The notes under the pieces were generated by a model that searched no databases, was not told where the DNA came from, and saw only the letters and a program-made list of their open reading frames with translations. 64,000 nt of DNA, taken from assembly GCF_913777145.1 (NCBI RefSeq), contig NZ_CAJYPS010000032.1, positions 29,554-93,553 on the forward strand, in the 5' to 3' direction. The stretch is from an uncultured Roseateles sp. (GTDB lineage Bacteria > Pseudomonadota > Gammaproteobacteria > Burkholderiales > Burkholderiaceae_C). A program made the position numbers and the translations under genes. Shown here in pieces: positions 38,325 to 48,292 of this stretch. Position 1 is the stretch's first letter. Every line of letters starts with the position of its first letter.

Positions 38325-39962
38325 ATGAGACTGCATGGCCTCGTGGGACTCTTGGGCGGCCTGTGCCTGGCCGCCGCGGCGCTGGCCCAGCCAGCCGCCG
38401 GGGCGGACGACTGGCGCTACCGCGTGCAGCCCGGCGACACCCTGGTGTCGCTCAGCGAGGACTGGCTGGATGGCCGCTACGGCTGGCGCGACCTGCAAAA
38501 GCTCAACCGCGTGGCCGACCCGCTGCGGCTGATGCCCGGCAGCACGCTGCGCCTGCCGCTGGCCTGGCTCAGGCGCGAGGCCGGCGTCGCCGAGGTGGTG
38601 TTCGTGAAGGGCGAGGTGCAGCGCCTGCGCGGCACGGCCAGCCAGCCGCTGGTGCTGGGCGACACGCTGCAAAGCGGCGACCGCCTGCGCAGTGCCGCGC
38701 AGTCCAGTGCCAGCCTGCGTTTCGCCGATGGCTCGCGCCTGCTGCTGCCGCCGCTCAGCGAGGTCGCGCTGCAGCAGCTGCTGGTGCTGGGCCGGGGTGC
38801 GCTGCCCGCAGTGCAACTGGGCCTCACGCGCGGTGGCGCGGAGCAGCGCGTGGCGCCCAATGCGCAGCGCGTGCCGCTCTACGAGGTGCGCACGCCCCAG
38901 GTCAACCTGGGCGTGCGCGGCACGGAATTCCGCGTGCGGGCCGAGGCTCAGGTCGCGCACCTGGAGGTGCTCAGCGGCGCGGTCCATGCGGACGGCGTGG
39001 CGCCCGATGTATCCGCCGGCCAGGGCCTGCGGGCCGAGGGCACACAGCGCCAGCGGGCGCCGCTGCTGGCCGCGCCCGACCTCTCCGGCCTGCCGACGCG
39101 TGTGGAGCAGCTGCCGTTGGTGGTGAGCTGGCCGGCCGGGCCGGTGGGGGCGCAGGCCTGGCGGGCCCAGCTGTTCGCGGCCGGCGACCCCCAGGCCCTG
39201 CTGCTGGACAGCCGCGTGGATCAGCCGCTGCTGCGCTGGCCCGAGGCCCGCGACCTGCCGGACGGCGACTACCTGCTGCGCCTGCGCGCCATCGACACGC
39301 TGGGCCTGGAGGGCCGGGCCGCCGAGCGCCCGCTGCGCCTGGAGGCCCGCCCGGAGCCGCCCTTCATCACCCGGCCCGAGGCCGGCGCGGTCAGCTACAG
39401 CGGCGCGATCACGTTGGGCTGGACGCTCAACACCGCCGCACCGCGGGTGCGGCTGCAGATCGCACGCGACGAGGCCTTCCGCGACCTGGTGCTGCAGCCA
39501 CCGCCGTTGACGGCGGCCGAGTTCGAGGCGCGCGCGGCCGACTTAGGGGGCGACGGCAGCTACCACTGGCGCGTGGCCGCAGTGCAGGCAGACGGCCGGG
39601 CCGGCCCCTTCGGCGAGGCCCAGCGCTTCGAACTGCGCCCGCCGCCGCCCAGCCCGCCGCCGGCCGAGCCCGAGCAGGCCGGTGACCAGTTGCTGCTGCG
39701 CTGGCGGGCCGATGCCGGCGTGGTGCGCTACGAGCTGGAGTGGGCCGACACCCCCGGCTTCGATGGCCCCTCGTTGCAACGCTTCAGCACCGACCAGGCG
39801 CGGCTCGCGCTGCCGCGGCCGGCGCCGGGCAGCTACTACCTGCGTGCCCGGGCCTTCAATGCGGACGGTGCGCCCAGCGCCTGGGGCCAGACCCAGCGCA
39901 TCGAGCAGCCCTATCCGCGCTGGCTGTGGCTGCTGCCGCTGCTGCTGGTGCCGCTGCTGTGA
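38325..39962 (+). CDS. exported LysM-FecR domain protein with C-terminal membrane anchor
   Basis: A 545-residue protein with a signal peptide (about 1-26), a LysM domain (YRVQPGDTLVSLSEDWL, about 32-80), a FecR beta-domain (about 95-215, with VRTPQVNLGVRGTEFRVR), then two or three fibronectin-like or Ig-like beta repeats (about 250-520) with Pro-rich linkers and a short hydrophobic C-terminal helix. LysM suggests peptidoglycan contact, so it probably stands in the periplasm tethered to a membrane. AGGGAGA precedes the ATG. The next gene, a CHASE2 histidine kinase, begins ten bases later, pointing to a joint sensor. Confidence 0.88.
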   Translation: MRLHGLVGLLGGLCLAAAALAQPAAGADDWRYRVQPGDTLVSLSEDWLDGRYGWRDLQKLNRVADPLRLMPGSTLRLPLAWLRREAGVAEVVFVKGEVQRLRGTASQPLVLGDTLQSGDRLRSAAQSSASLRFADGSRLLLPPLSEVALQQLLVLGRGALPAVQLGLTRGGAEQRVAPNAQRVPLYEVRTPQVNLGVRGTEFRVRAEAQVAHLEVLSGAVHADGVAPDVSAGQGLRAEGTQRQRAPLLAAPDLSGLPTRVEQLPLVVSWPAGPVGAQAWRAQLFAAGDPQALLLDSRVDQPLLRWPEARDLPDGDYLLRLRAIDTLGLEGRAAERPLRLEARPEPPFITRPEAGAVSYSGAITLGWTLNTAAPRVRLQIARDEAFRDLVLQPPPLTAAEFEARAADLGGDGSYHWRVAAVQADGRAGPFGEAQRFELRPPPPSPPPAEPEQAGDQLLLRWRADAGVVRYELEWADTPGFDGPSLQRFSTDQARLALPRPAPGSYYLRARAFNADGAPSAWGQTQRIEQPYPRWLWLLPLLLVPLL

Positions 39963-39972
39963 GGTCAAGTTC

Positions 39973-42360
39973 ATGAGCGCCGGCGCGCGCTGGCGCCCGC
40001 CCTGGCCATGGTTGGGCCTGCCGCTGGCCTGGCTGCTGTGGGCGGCCCTGAGCCTGCTGGGCGCGCAGCAGCGCGTGGACCGGGCGCTGGCCGACGAGCT
40101 GCTGCGCCTGAGCGCGCCGGCAGCCCTTGCCGGCAGCGTCATCGTGGATATAGACGACGCGTCGCTGCAGGCGCTGCGCGAGCCGCTGGGCGACTGGCCC
40201 TACCCGCGCGGCGTCTATGCGCTGATGCTGGACTACCTGCACCAGGCCGGCGCGTCCCTGGTGGTGATGGACATCGTGTTCGCCGGCCTGCGCGACGGCG
40301 ATGCGCGTCTGGCGGCCACGCTGGCCCGCGGCGAGCCGCCCACGGTGCTGGCGGCCGCGGGCCTGGCGCGGCGTTCGGCCGCGGTGGAACTGGCCGCCCC
40401 CAGCCCGGCCGAGCAGCGCGCCCTGCAGCGCCTGGGCCAGGCCGGGGCGGCGGGCCTGGCCTGGGACGGCTGGACCGCGCCGGCCGACGCGCTGCTGGAC
40501 GCGCTGCCGGCGCCGGGCAGCCTGGGCCTGGTGTCCGTGGGCCTGGACGAGGACGGGCTGCTGCGCCAGATGCCGCTGCTGCACCGCGTACAGGGTCAGG
40601 TCTTGCCAAGCCTGGCGCTGGCTGCGCGGCTGCGCGCGGACGGCCAGAGCGAATGGTTGCTGGCGCACGGCGAGCTGCAGGCCGGCACGCGGCGCTGGCC
40701 GGTGGATGAGCAGGGTCGCGTGCGGCTGCGTCTGCCGCTGGAGGGCGAGGGGCCGCCCCACCTGCCCTGGCAGCGGCTGATGCGGGCGGCGCTGGGGCTG
40801 CAGGACGACGCGGCGCTGGCCGAGCTGCTGCGCGGCCGAAGCGTGTTCGTGGGCAGCAGCGCCTTCTTCGCGGACGAGGTGATGACGCCCCAGGGCCGCC
40901 TGGCCGGTACCACGCTGAACGCCGCGGTGTTCGAGGCGCTGGGCCAGGCGCCGGAGCGGGCGCTGCGCGACGAGGGCGCGGCCGCCGCGCTGGCCAGCCT
41001 GCTGCTGTGGGCGCTGGCGGCGCTGCCGCTGCTGTGGAGGCGCCGCGTGGCGGCCGCGGTGCTGGCGCTCGCGCTGATGGCCGCGCTGGCGCTGGCGGCC
41101 GTGTCGGCCGGCACGCTGGCCCGGCCCGCGCCGGCCTTGTATGCGCTGGCGCTGGTGCTGGTGCTGGACCTGTGGCGGCGCCAGCGTCAGGCGCGCGCCC
41201 GCGAGCAGGCGCTGAGCCGCGAGCGCGAGCTGGCCGAGGCCGCCAGCCGCGCCAAGACCGAGCTGCTGGCCCAGGTCAGCCACGAGATGCGCACGCCCAT
41301 GAACGCGGTGCTGGGCTTCTCCGACGTGCTGGCGCGCACGCCGCTGCGGCCCGAGCAGGCGCATTACGTGGAACTGCTGGGCCATGCGGGCCGCCAGGTG
41401 TTCGCGCTCATCAACGACCTGCTGGACAGCGCCCGCATGGACAGCGGCCGCTTGCTGCTGTCGGTGCACCGCTTCAACCTGGTGGACCTGGTGGAGCTGC
41501 AACTGGAGCTGCTGCGCGAGCGTGCGCAGGCCCAGGGCCTGTGGCTGCGCGTGTTCGTGCGCAGCGAGGCCACCGGCTGGGTCAGCGGCGATGCACAGCG
41601 GGTGGCGCAGATCGTCACCAACCTGGTCGCCAACGCGATCAAGTTCACGCGCCAGGGCGGGGTCACGGTGGAGCTGTCGCGCGAGGCGGATGGCCGCGTG
41701 CTGATCAGCGTGCAGGACACCGGCCTGGGCATCGCGACCGAGCAGCTGGAGCGCATCTTCCAGCCCTTTGCGCAGGCGCACGAGGGCATTGCCGGCGAGT
41801 TCGGCGGTACCGGCCTGGGACTGTCCATCGCGCGCAATCTGGCGCGCCTGATGGGCGGTGATCTCACGGTGCAGAGCCGGCCCGGCGAGGGCAGCCGCTT
41901 CGAGGCCCGGCTGGACCTGCCGCCCACGGTCGCCCCCGATCCCGATGCGGCCGACACGCGCGAGCGCGCCGCGCCGGCCCGGCCGCTGCGCCTGCTGCTG
42001 GCCGAGGACAACGACGTCAACGCCCTCATCATCGACGCGATGCTGAGTCCGCTGGGACACCGCATCACGCGGGTGCGCGACGGCGAGCAGGCGCTGGCCG
42101 AACTGCAGGCCGGCGCCTTCGACCTGGTGCTGATGGATGTGCTGATGCCAGGTCTTGACGGCCTGGAGGCGACACGCCGCTGGCGGGCGCAGGAGGCCGC
42201 CGAACAGCGGCCGCGCACGCCGATTGTTGCGCTCACCGCCCAGGCATTTTTGAGCGACGTGAAACAGTCGCTGGAGGCCGGCTGTGATACACATTTGAGC
42301 AAGCCGATCAGCCTCGCCGCACTGCTGCAAGCGCTCGCGAAATACGCAAAACCCGACTGA
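39973..42360 (+). CDS. CHASE2-domain hybrid histidine kinase with receiver domain
   Basis: A 795-residue hybrid sensor. An N-terminal helix (about 12-30), a periplasmic CHASE2 domain (about 35-310), three helices (about 335-400), a short coiled coil, HisKA with SHEMRTPMN (phospho-acceptor His near residue 437), a HATPase domain with NLVANAIKFT, DTGLGI and GGTGLGLSI, and a C-terminal receiver domain whose phospho-acceptor Asp is near residue 722 (LMDVLMPGLDG). The output target is unknown. CHASE2 kinases are known to co-occur with FecR-like proteins; the upstream LysM-FecR gene fits this. Confidence 0.92.
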   Translation: MSAGARWRPPWPWLGLPLAWLLWAALSLLGAQQRVDRALADELLRLSAPAALAGSVIVDIDDASLQALREPLGDWPYPRGVYALMLDYLHQAGASLVVMDIVFAGLRDGDARLAATLARGEPPTVLAAAGLARRSAAVELAAPSPAEQRALQRLGQAGAAGLAWDGWTAPADALLDALPAPGSLGLVSVGLDEDGLLRQMPLLHRVQGQVLPSLALAARLRADGQSEWLLAHGELQAGTRRWPVDEQGRVRLRLPLEGEGPPHLPWQRLMRAALGLQDDAALAELLRGRSVFVGSSAFFADEVMTPQGRLAGTTLNAAVFEALGQAPERALRDEGAAAALASLLLWALAALPLLWRRRVAAAVLALALMAALALAAVSAGTLARPAPALYALALVLVLDLWRRQRQARAREQALSRERELAEAASRAKTELLAQVSHEMRTPMNAVLGFSDVLARTPLRPEQAHYVELLGHAGRQVFALINDLLDSARMDSGRLLLSVHRFNLVDLVELQLELLRERAQAQGLWLRVFVRSEATGWVSGDAQRVAQIVTNLVANAIKFTRQGGVTVELSREADGRVLISVQDTGLGIATEQLERIFQPFAQAHEGIAGEFGGTGLGLSIARNLARLMGGDLTVQSRPGEGSRFEARLDLPPTVAPDPDAADTRERAAPARPLRLLLAEDNDVNALIIDAMLSPLGHRITRVRDGEQALAELQAGAFDLVLMDVLMPGLDGLEATRRWRAQEAAEQRPRTPIVALTAQAFLSDVKQSLEAGCDTHLSKPISLAALLQALAKYAKPD

Positions 42361-42428
42361 AAAACAGGGTGACGCGTCGAGGCTAGAGTCGCGCGCCTTT
42401 CGACCCCCACTTGCCCCTGGAGGCCCCC

Positions 42429-42887
42429 ATGATCAACCTGACCGTCAACGGTCGGCCCCACTCGCTGGACGCCGAACCCGATACCCCCATCCTGTGGGCC
42501 GTGCGTGAGGAGTTCAAGCTCACCGGCACCAAGTTCGGCTGCGGCGCCGCGCAGTGCGGCGCCTGCACCGTGCACCTCAACGGCACGGCCATACGCAGCT
42601 GCGTGACGCCGGTGTCCTCCGCGGCCGGTGCGCAGATCACCACCATCGAGGGCGTGGGCGCCGACCGGGTCGGCGCCGCCGTGCAGGCGGCCTGGGTCGA
42701 GCATGACGTGGCCCAGTGCGGCTACTGTCAGAGCGGCCAGGTGATGAGCGCGGTCGCGCTGCTCAAGACCACCAAGAAGCCCAGCGACGCCCAGATCGAC
42801 GCGGCCATGGCCGGCAATCTGTGCCGCTGTGGCACCTACACCCGCATACGCGCCGCCATCCACACGGCTGCGGCCAAGCTCGCCTGA
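42429..42887 (+). CDS. molybdenum hydroxylase small subunit, two [2Fe-2S] clusters (IorA-like)
   Basis: A 152-residue electron-transfer subunit. The plant-type cluster uses C38, C43, C46 and C58 ([17 protein letters not shown]), and the second uses C97, C100, C132 and C134 ([15 protein letters not shown]). This is the layout of xanthine dehydrogenase-family small subunits, closest in feel to isoquinoline 1-oxidoreductase alpha. It is followed 11 bases later by its large subunit. An FAD subunit is absent, so electrons probably go to a cytochrome or quinone. Confidence 0.93.
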   Translation: MINLTVNGRPHSLDAEPDTPILWAVREEFKLTGTKFGCGAAQCGACTVHLNGTAIRSCVTPVSSAAGAQITTIEGVGADRVGAAVQAAWVEHDVAQCGYCQSGQVMSAVALLKTTKKPSDAQIDAAMAGNLCRCGTYTRIRAAIHTAAAKLA

Positions 42888-42898
42888 AGGAGGCTGCC

Positions 42899-45139
42899 AT
42901 GTTGAACCCCCAACGCATGGACCAACTGGTCAGCGGCCGCGCTGCGGCCACGCTGTCGCGCCGCAGCTTTGTGACGGCCACCGTCGGCGGCGCCGTCGGC
43001 CTGGCACTGCTGCCGGGCAGCGCGCTGGCGCAGGGCGCGCCGGCCGCCAAGCCCGGCTCCAAGCCGACCGAGCAGCCGCTGGCCTTCGTCAGCATTGCCA
43101 AGGACGGCACCACCACCATCCTGTGCAACCGCATGGACATGGGCCAGGGCATTGAGACCGGCCTGGCCATGATCTGCGCGGAAGAGCTGAACACCGACTG
43201 GGCCCAGGTGCGTACCGGCTTCGGTGACCAGAAGGCCGAGTACGTGGACCCGCTGTTCGGCATCCACCTGACCGGCGGCTCCAATTCCATCAAGAACAGC
43301 TACCAGCAGTACCGCGAGCTGGGTGCGCGCACCCAGGCCATGCTGCTGGCCGCCGCGGCCCAGGCCTGGGGCGTGCCGGTCGCGTCGCTGAAGGCCGACA
43401 AGGGCGTCATCAGCGGCGGCGGCAAGAGCGCCGGCTACGGCGAGTTCTTCGAGGCTGCGATGAAGCTGCCGGTGCCCGAGGCGGTCACGCTGAAGGATCC
43501 CAAGAACTTCCGGCTGATCGGCCAGCCCACCACGCTCAAGGTCGCGCAGGCCAAGAGCACTGGCACCCAGGCCTATGGCATGGACATCGACCTGCCGGGC
43601 CTGGTGGTGGCCGTGGTGCAGCGTCCGCCGGTGTTCAACGGCAAGGTGGCCAAGCTGAATGCGGCCGAGGCGCTCAAGGTCAAGGGCGTGAAGGCGGTGC
43701 TGCCGGTCACGCTGGACCGCGGCGGCCAGGGCGTGGCCGTGGTGGCCACAGGCTACTGGGCGGCCAAGAAGGGCCGTGACGCGCTGAAGGTCGACTGGGA
43801 CCTGACCGGCGTCGCAAAACCAGACACCGCCAAGCTCACCGCCGAGTTCCTGGCGCTGGCCAGGACGCCCGGCACGCCGGCGCCCAAGCCCGAGTTCCAG
43901 GCCGACGTGAGCGGCTGGAGCAAGGCGCCCAAGAAGATCGTCGCGGACTTCGTGTTCCCGTATCTCAACCACGCGCAGATGGAGCCGCTGGCCTGCACGG
44001 TGGACTTGAAGGCCGACCGCTGCGACTTCTACTACGCGTCGCAGATGCCCGGCATCGATGCGATGAACCTGGCCAAGGCCGTGGGCCTCAAGCCCGAGCA
44101 GGTGCAGATCCATGTGCAGATGGCCGGCGGTGGCTTTGGCCGCCGCGCCACGCCCGCGACCGAATGGCCGCGCGAGGCGGCGGCTGTTGCCGTGGCGCTG
44201 GCCCAGGCCGGCCAGCGCGGGCCTGTCAAGGTGATCTGGAGTCGCGAGGACGACATGAAGTCCGGCTACTACCGGCCCATGACCGTGCACCGCGCCGAGA
44301 TCGGCTTCGACGCCAGCGGCAAGATCGCCGGCTGGCAGCACCGCATCGTCAGCCAGAGCATCCTGAAGGGCTCGCCGCTGGAGGGCTTCGGCTACCAGAA
44401 AGGCGTGGACGGCACGACCACCGAGGGCATGCGCGAACCCTACGAGTTCCCGATGAATCTCAGCGTGCACCACCCGGACGTGAACGTGCCGGTGCTGTGG
44501 TGGCGCTCGGTGGGCTCCACGCACACGGCCTATGTGATGGAGACCCTGGTCGACGAGATCGCGTTCTCCACCAAGCAGGATCCGGTGGCCTACCGTTTCA
44601 AGCTGATGGAGGGCAATGCCAAGGCTGAGCGTCACCGCCAGGCGCTGCAGCTGGCGGTGGACAAGAGCGGCTACGGCAAGCGCAAGCTCAAGGCCGGTCA
44701 GGCCTGGGGCGTGGCGGTGCACGAGAGCTTCGAGTCCGTCGTGGCCTATGTCGTGGTCGCCAGCCTCAAGGGCAAGGGCAAGGACCGCCAGCCGGTGCTG
44801 GAGGAGGTGCATGCCGGCGTGCATTGCAACCTGGCCGTGAATCCGCGCGCGATCGAGACCCAGGTGCAGGGCGCGGCCATCATGGCGCTGGCCACCACCC
44901 TGCCCACGCACCGCATCACCTTCAAGGACGGCGTGGTCGAGCAGAGCAACTTCTACGACGTGGCGATGCCGCGCATGCCCGATGCGCCCAAGGTGATGGC
45001 CGTGCACATCGTGCCCAGCGGCGATGCGCCCAAGGGCATGGGGGAGCCGGGCCTGCCGGCGCTGGCACCGGCGCTGGCCAATGCGGTGGCGCGCCTGACC
45101 GGCCAGCGTCAGCGCGAGCTGCCGTTCAGGTTCGCCTGA
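42899..45139 (+). CDS. molybdenum hydroxylase large subunit, Tat-exported (IorB-like)
   Basis: A 746-residue molybdopterin subunit, with a twin-arginine signal (LSRRSFVTA, R21-R22, hydrophobic stretch, AQG cleavage region), implying folding with cofactor and export together with the small subunit. GGGFGRR and the following TPATEWPREAAAVA region, plus GMGEPGLPALAPALANA with the likely catalytic glutamate at the C-terminus, are family marks. The family includes isoquinoline 1-oxidoreductase and periplasmic aldehyde oxidoreductases; the substrate cannot be deduced. GGAGG lies five bases before the ATG. No XdhC-type maturation gene or cytochrome partner is adjacent. Confidence 0.92.
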   Translation: MLNPQRMDQLVSGRAAATLSRRSFVTATVGGAVGLALLPGSALAQGAPAAKPGSKPTEQPLAFVSIAKDGTTTILCNRMDMGQGIETGLAMICAEELNTDWAQVRTGFGDQKAEYVDPLFGIHLTGGSNSIKNSYQQYRELGARTQAMLLAAAAQAWGVPVASLKADKGVISGGGKSAGYGEFFEAAMKLPVPEAVTLKDPKNFRLIGQPTTLKVAQAKSTGTQAYGMDIDLPGLVVAVVQRPPVFNGKVAKLNAAEALKVKGVKAVLPVTLDRGGQGVAVVATGYWAAKKGRDALKVDWDLTGVAKPDTAKLTAEFLALARTPGTPAPKPEFQADVSGWSKAPKKIVADFVFPYLNHAQMEPLACTVDLKADRCDFYYASQMPGIDAMNLAKAVGLKPEQVQIHVQMAGGGFGRRATPATEWPREAAAVAVALAQAGQRGPVKVIWSREDDMKSGYYRPMTVHRAEIGFDASGKIAGWQHRIVSQSILKGSPLEGFGYQKGVDGTTTEGMREPYEFPMNLSVHHPDVNVPVLWWRSVGSTHTAYVMETLVDEIAFSTKQDPVAYRFKLMEGNAKAERHRQALQLAVDKSGYGKRKLKAGQAWGVAVHESFESVVAYVVVASLKGKGKDRQPVLEEVHAGVHCNLAVNPRAIETQVQGAAIMALATTLPTHRITFKDGVVEQSNFYDVAMPRMPDAPKVMAVHIVPSGDAPKGMGEPGLPALAPALANAVARLTGQRQRELPFRFA

Positions 45140-45159
45140 TGCGGTGAGAATGCCCGCCC

Positions 45160-45672
45160 ATGGGCATTCATCTCGTCGTGATGGGCGTGGCCGGCTGCGG
45201 CAAGTCCGCGGTCGGCTCGCGCGTCGCGGCGAGCCTGGCGCTGCCCTTCATCGAGGGTGACGCCTTCCATGCGCCGGCCAGCGTCGCGAAGATGCAGGCC
45301 GGCCAGCCGCTCACCGATGCCGACCGGGCCGGCTGGCTGGCCCGTCTGGCCGACGAGCTGGCAGCGCGGCCCACGGGCGCGGTGCTGAGCTGCTCCGCAC
45401 TCAAACGGGCCTACCGCGAGCGTCTGCGCGCGGCCCGGCCCGGGCTGCGCTTCGCCTACCTGGCGCTGACGCCCGCCACCGCGCTGGCGCGCGTGCAGTC
45501 GCGCGGCGCGCACTTCTTCCCGGCCGGCCTGATCGCCAGCCAGTTCGACACGCTGGAGCCGCCCGACAGCGAGCCCGGCGTGCTGACGCTGGACGGCAGC
45601 GCACCGCTGGACGCGCTGGTCGAGCGCATCGCCGCGGCGCTGGCGCCTCAGGCCGCAGCAGCCGGCGGGTAG
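45160..45672 (+). CDS. gntK: gluconokinase
   Basis: Phosphorylates gluconate to 6-phosphogluconate for the Entner-Doudoroff or pentose phosphate route. The 170-residue protein has P-loop GVAGCGKS (9-16), EGDAFH, MQAGQPLTDADRAGWLARL, SCSALKRAYRE and SQFDTLEPP, all diagnostic of GntK. It follows the molybdenum hydroxylase by 20 bases. Its end overlaps the convergent copper chaperone gene by 25 bases. Confidence 0.95.
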   Translation: MGIHLVVMGVAGCGKSAVGSRVAASLALPFIEGDAFHAPASVAKMQAGQPLTDADRAGWLARLADELAARPTGAVLSCSALKRAYRERLRAARPGLRFAYLALTPATALARVQSRGAHFFPAGLIASQFDTLEPPDSEPGVLTLDGSAPLDALVERIAAALAPQAAAAGG

Positions 45673-45851
45673 CCGGCCTCGGTCAGCGCGGCCACCAGCG
45701 CCTCACGCGGCAGCTGGCTGTCCACCTGGGCGCTCTTGGCGTCACGGTCGATGGCCAGCGTGGCGGCCGGGTCGGCCTGCTGGACGGCTTCGGTGATGGC
45801 GGCGACGCAGTGGCCGCAGCTCATGTCGGGGAGGATGAACTGGTAGGTCAT
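45648..45851 (-). CDS. copZ: copper chaperone (HMA domain)
   Basis: A 67-residue heavy-metal-associated domain with the metal-binding pair C12-x2-C15 in MSCGHC. It is divergent from the copper ATPase gene across 56 bases. That placement, plus the fold, supports Cu(I) delivery to CopA. I looked for a CueR-type dyad in the 56-base gap and found nothing convincing. Confidence 0.9.
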   Translation of the reverse strand: MTYQFILPDMSCGHCVAAITEAVQQADPAATLAIDRDAKSAQVDSQLPREALVAALTEAGYPPAAAA

Positions 45852-45907
45852 GGGGTCGACTGTGGCAGATCAACGTAAACCCTCGTCCTGGTGTTCATAC
45901 TGTCGGC

Positions 45908-48253
45908 ATGAGTTCCCTGAGCCTGCCGCTGAGCGGCCTGAGCTGCGCGTCCTGCGTGGCGCGTGTGGAGAAGGCGCTGCGCGCCGTGCCCGGCGTGGCC
46001 GACGCCCGCGTGAACCTGGCCAGCGAGACCGCCTGGGTGGAGGGCAGCGCCGCGGCCGCGCCGCTGGTGGCGGCGGTGGAGCGCGCCGGCTATGCGGTGC
46101 GGCGCCAGGTCTTGCGCCTGGCGGTGTCCGGCATGACCTGCGCCAGCTGCGTGGGCCGGGTGGAGCGCACGCTGCTGAAGCAGCCGGGTGTGCTGAGCGC
46201 CGAGGTCAATCTCGCCAACGAGACCGCGCGTGTCGAGCTGCTGGGCGATGCCGACCCGGCCGCGCTGCTGGCGGCGCTGGCCAAGGCCGGCTACCCGGCC
46301 CGCGTGGAGGGCGAGCAGCCCGGCCGCGGCGAGCCCGCCGTGCCCTGGGCCCAGAGCGGCTGGCCGGTGCTGATCGGCGTGCTGCTGAGCCTGCCGCTGG
46401 TGGCGCCCATGCTGATGGGGGGCGGCCACGCCGCGATGCTGAACGGCTGGTGGCAGCTGGCGCTGGCGCTGCCGGTGCAGCTGGGCCTGGGGGCGCGCTT
46501 CTACGCGGCCGGCTGGCGCGCGCTGCGCGACCGCAGCGGCAACATGGATCTGCTGGTCGCGCTGGGCACCTCGGCCGCGTTCGGGCTGTCGCTGTACGCG
46601 CTGCTGACCGACGGGCCGCATGCGCCGGGGCTTTATTTCGAGTCGGCCGCGGTGGTCATCACGCTGGTGCTGCTGGGCAAGTGGCTGGAGGCCCGCGCCA
46701 AGCGCGGCACCGGCGCGGCGATACGCGCGCTGGCGCGGCTGCAGCCCGAGACCGCGCGCGTGTTGCGCGGTGGCGAGGAGCAGCAGCTGCCGCTGCTGCA
46801 GCTCAGCGTGGGTGACGTGGTGCGGGTGCGGCCGGGCGAGCGTCTGCCGGTGGACGGCGTGATCACCGCGGGCCACAGCGCGCTGGACGAGTCGCTGATC
46901 ACCGGTGAGAGCCTGCCCGTGCCCAAGGGGCCGGGTGACGCGGTCATCGGCGGCTCGCTGAACGGCGAGGGCCTGCTGGAGCTGCGCTGCACCGCGCTGG
47001 GCGCGGAGTCGCGGCTGGCCCGCATTGCGCGTCTGGTGGAGCAGGCCCAGGGCGCCAAGGCGCCGATACAGCGGCTGGTGGACCAGGTCGCCGCGGTGTT
47101 CGTGCCCGCGGTGGTCGCCATCGGGGCGCTGACGCTGCTGGGCTGGGGGCTGTGGGCGGGCGACTGGGGCCAGGCCTTGCTGCATGCGGTGGCGGTGCTG
47201 GTGATCGCCTGCCCCTGCGCGCTGGGCCTGGCCACGCCGGCCGCGCTGATGGCCGGCATGGGCGCGGCCGCGCGCAGCGGCATCCTGATCAAGGACGCCG
47301 AGGCGCTGGAGCTGGCGCGCACGCTGCAGATCGTCGCGTTCGACAAGACCGGCACGCTGACCGAGGGCCGGCCGCGCCTGGTGGCCCAGGGCGGCGCACC
47401 CGAGTTGCTGGCCGTGGCTGCCGCGCTGCAGGCCGGCAGCGAGCACCCGCTGGCCGCCGCGGTGCGCGATGCGGCCCGCGCCGCCGGCCTGGCCGTGACG
47501 CCGGCCGCCGCGCTGCGTGGCGTGCCCGGCCGCGGCGTGCAGGGCGAGGTGGGCGGTGCGCTGCATGCGCTGGGCTCGGCGGCCTGGCTGCAGGGGCTGG
47601 GCTTTGTGTTGCCCGACGCGCCCGAGGCCGAGGCTCAGCGTGCGCAAGGGCGCAGCCTGTCCTGGCTGGTGCGTCTGGGCGAGGTGCCCGCGGTGCTGGG
47701 CTGGCTGGCCTTTGGCGACGAGATCAAGCCCGGTGCGGCCGAGGCCGTGGCCGCGCTGCATGGTCTGGGCCTGCGCTGCGTGCTGATCAGCGGCGATCAC
47801 CGCGCGGCGGCCGAGGCGGTGGCGAGTCGCCTGGGCATAGACGAGGTGCATGCCGAGGTGCTGCCCGAGGACAAGGCGCGGCTGGTGTCGCAGCTGCGCG
47901 CCCAGGGCCGCACCGGCATGGTGGGCGACGGGCTCAACGACGCGCCCGCGCTGGCCGCGGCCGATGTGGGCTTTGCAATGTCCACCGGCACCGAGGTCGC
48001 GATGGCGGCCGCGGCGGTCACGCTGATGCGGGGCGAGCCGGGGCTGGTGGCGGACGCGATCGCGGTGTCGCGCCGCACCGTGGCCAAGATACGCCAGAAC
48101 CTGTTCTGGGCCTTTGCGTACAACGTGGTGGGCCTGCCGCTGGCCGCTTTGGGCGGGCTCAGCCCGATGCTGGCCGGCGCCGCGATGGCTTTCTCCAGCG
48201 TGTCGGTGGTGGGCAATGCGCTGCTGCTGACGCGCTGGCGGGCGCGGCGCTGA
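45908..48253 (+). CDS. copA: copper-exporting P1B-type ATPase
   Basis: Pumps Cu(I) out of the cytoplasm. It has 781 residues: two N-terminal HMA domains (LSCASC and MTCASC), eight hydrophobic helices, the phosphatase motif TGES, the metal-site CPC in [14 protein letters not shown] (near 434), the phosphorylation site DKTGTLTEG (near 479), HP locus SEHPLAAAV and the hinge [10 protein letters not shown]. These identify the CopA subtype over Zn/Cd pumps. It is divergent from copZ, and the two should be co-regulated by copper. Confidence 0.95.
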   Translation: MSSLSLPLSGLSCASCVARVEKALRAVPGVADARVNLASETAWVEGSAAAAPLVAAVERAGYAVRRQVLRLAVSGMTCASCVGRVERTLLKQPGVLSAEVNLANETARVELLGDADPAALLAALAKAGYPARVEGEQPGRGEPAVPWAQSGWPVLIGVLLSLPLVAPMLMGGGHAAMLNGWWQLALALPVQLGLGARFYAAGWRALRDRSGNMDLLVALGTSAAFGLSLYALLTDGPHAPGLYFESAAVVITLVLLGKWLEARAKRGTGAAIRALARLQPETARVLRGGEEQQLPLLQLSVGDVVRVRPGERLPVDGVITAGHSALDESLITGESLPVPKGPGDAVIGGSLNGEGLLELRCTALGAESRLARIARLVEQAQGAKAPIQRLVDQVAAVFVPAVVAIGALTLLGWGLWAGDWGQALLHAVAVLVIACPCALGLATPAALMAGMGAAARSGILIKDAEALELARTLQIVAFDKTGTLTEGRPRLVAQGGAPELLAVAAALQAGSEHPLAAAVRDAARAAGLAVTPAAALRGVPGRGVQGEVGGALHALGSAAWLQGLGFVLPDAPEAEAQRAQGRSLSWLVRLGEVPAVLGWLAFGDEIKPGAAEAVAALHGLGLRCVLISGDHRAAAEAVASRLGIDEVHAEVLPEDKARLVSQLRAQGRTGMVGDGLNDAPALAAADVGFAMSTGTEVAMAAAAVTLMRGEPGLVADAIAVSRRTVAKIRQNLFWAFAYNVVGLPLAALGGLSPMLAGAAMAFSSVSVVGNALLLTRWRARR

Positions 48254-48292
48254 GCGCGGGCCGTCGTCCGCCGGCTGCGACAGAATGGGGTC

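Noticed and set aside
45852..45907. CueR-type operator between copZ and copA
   Set aside because: Only a weak AAC...GTT symmetry is present and no consensus-like spacer promoter; not enough to claim.
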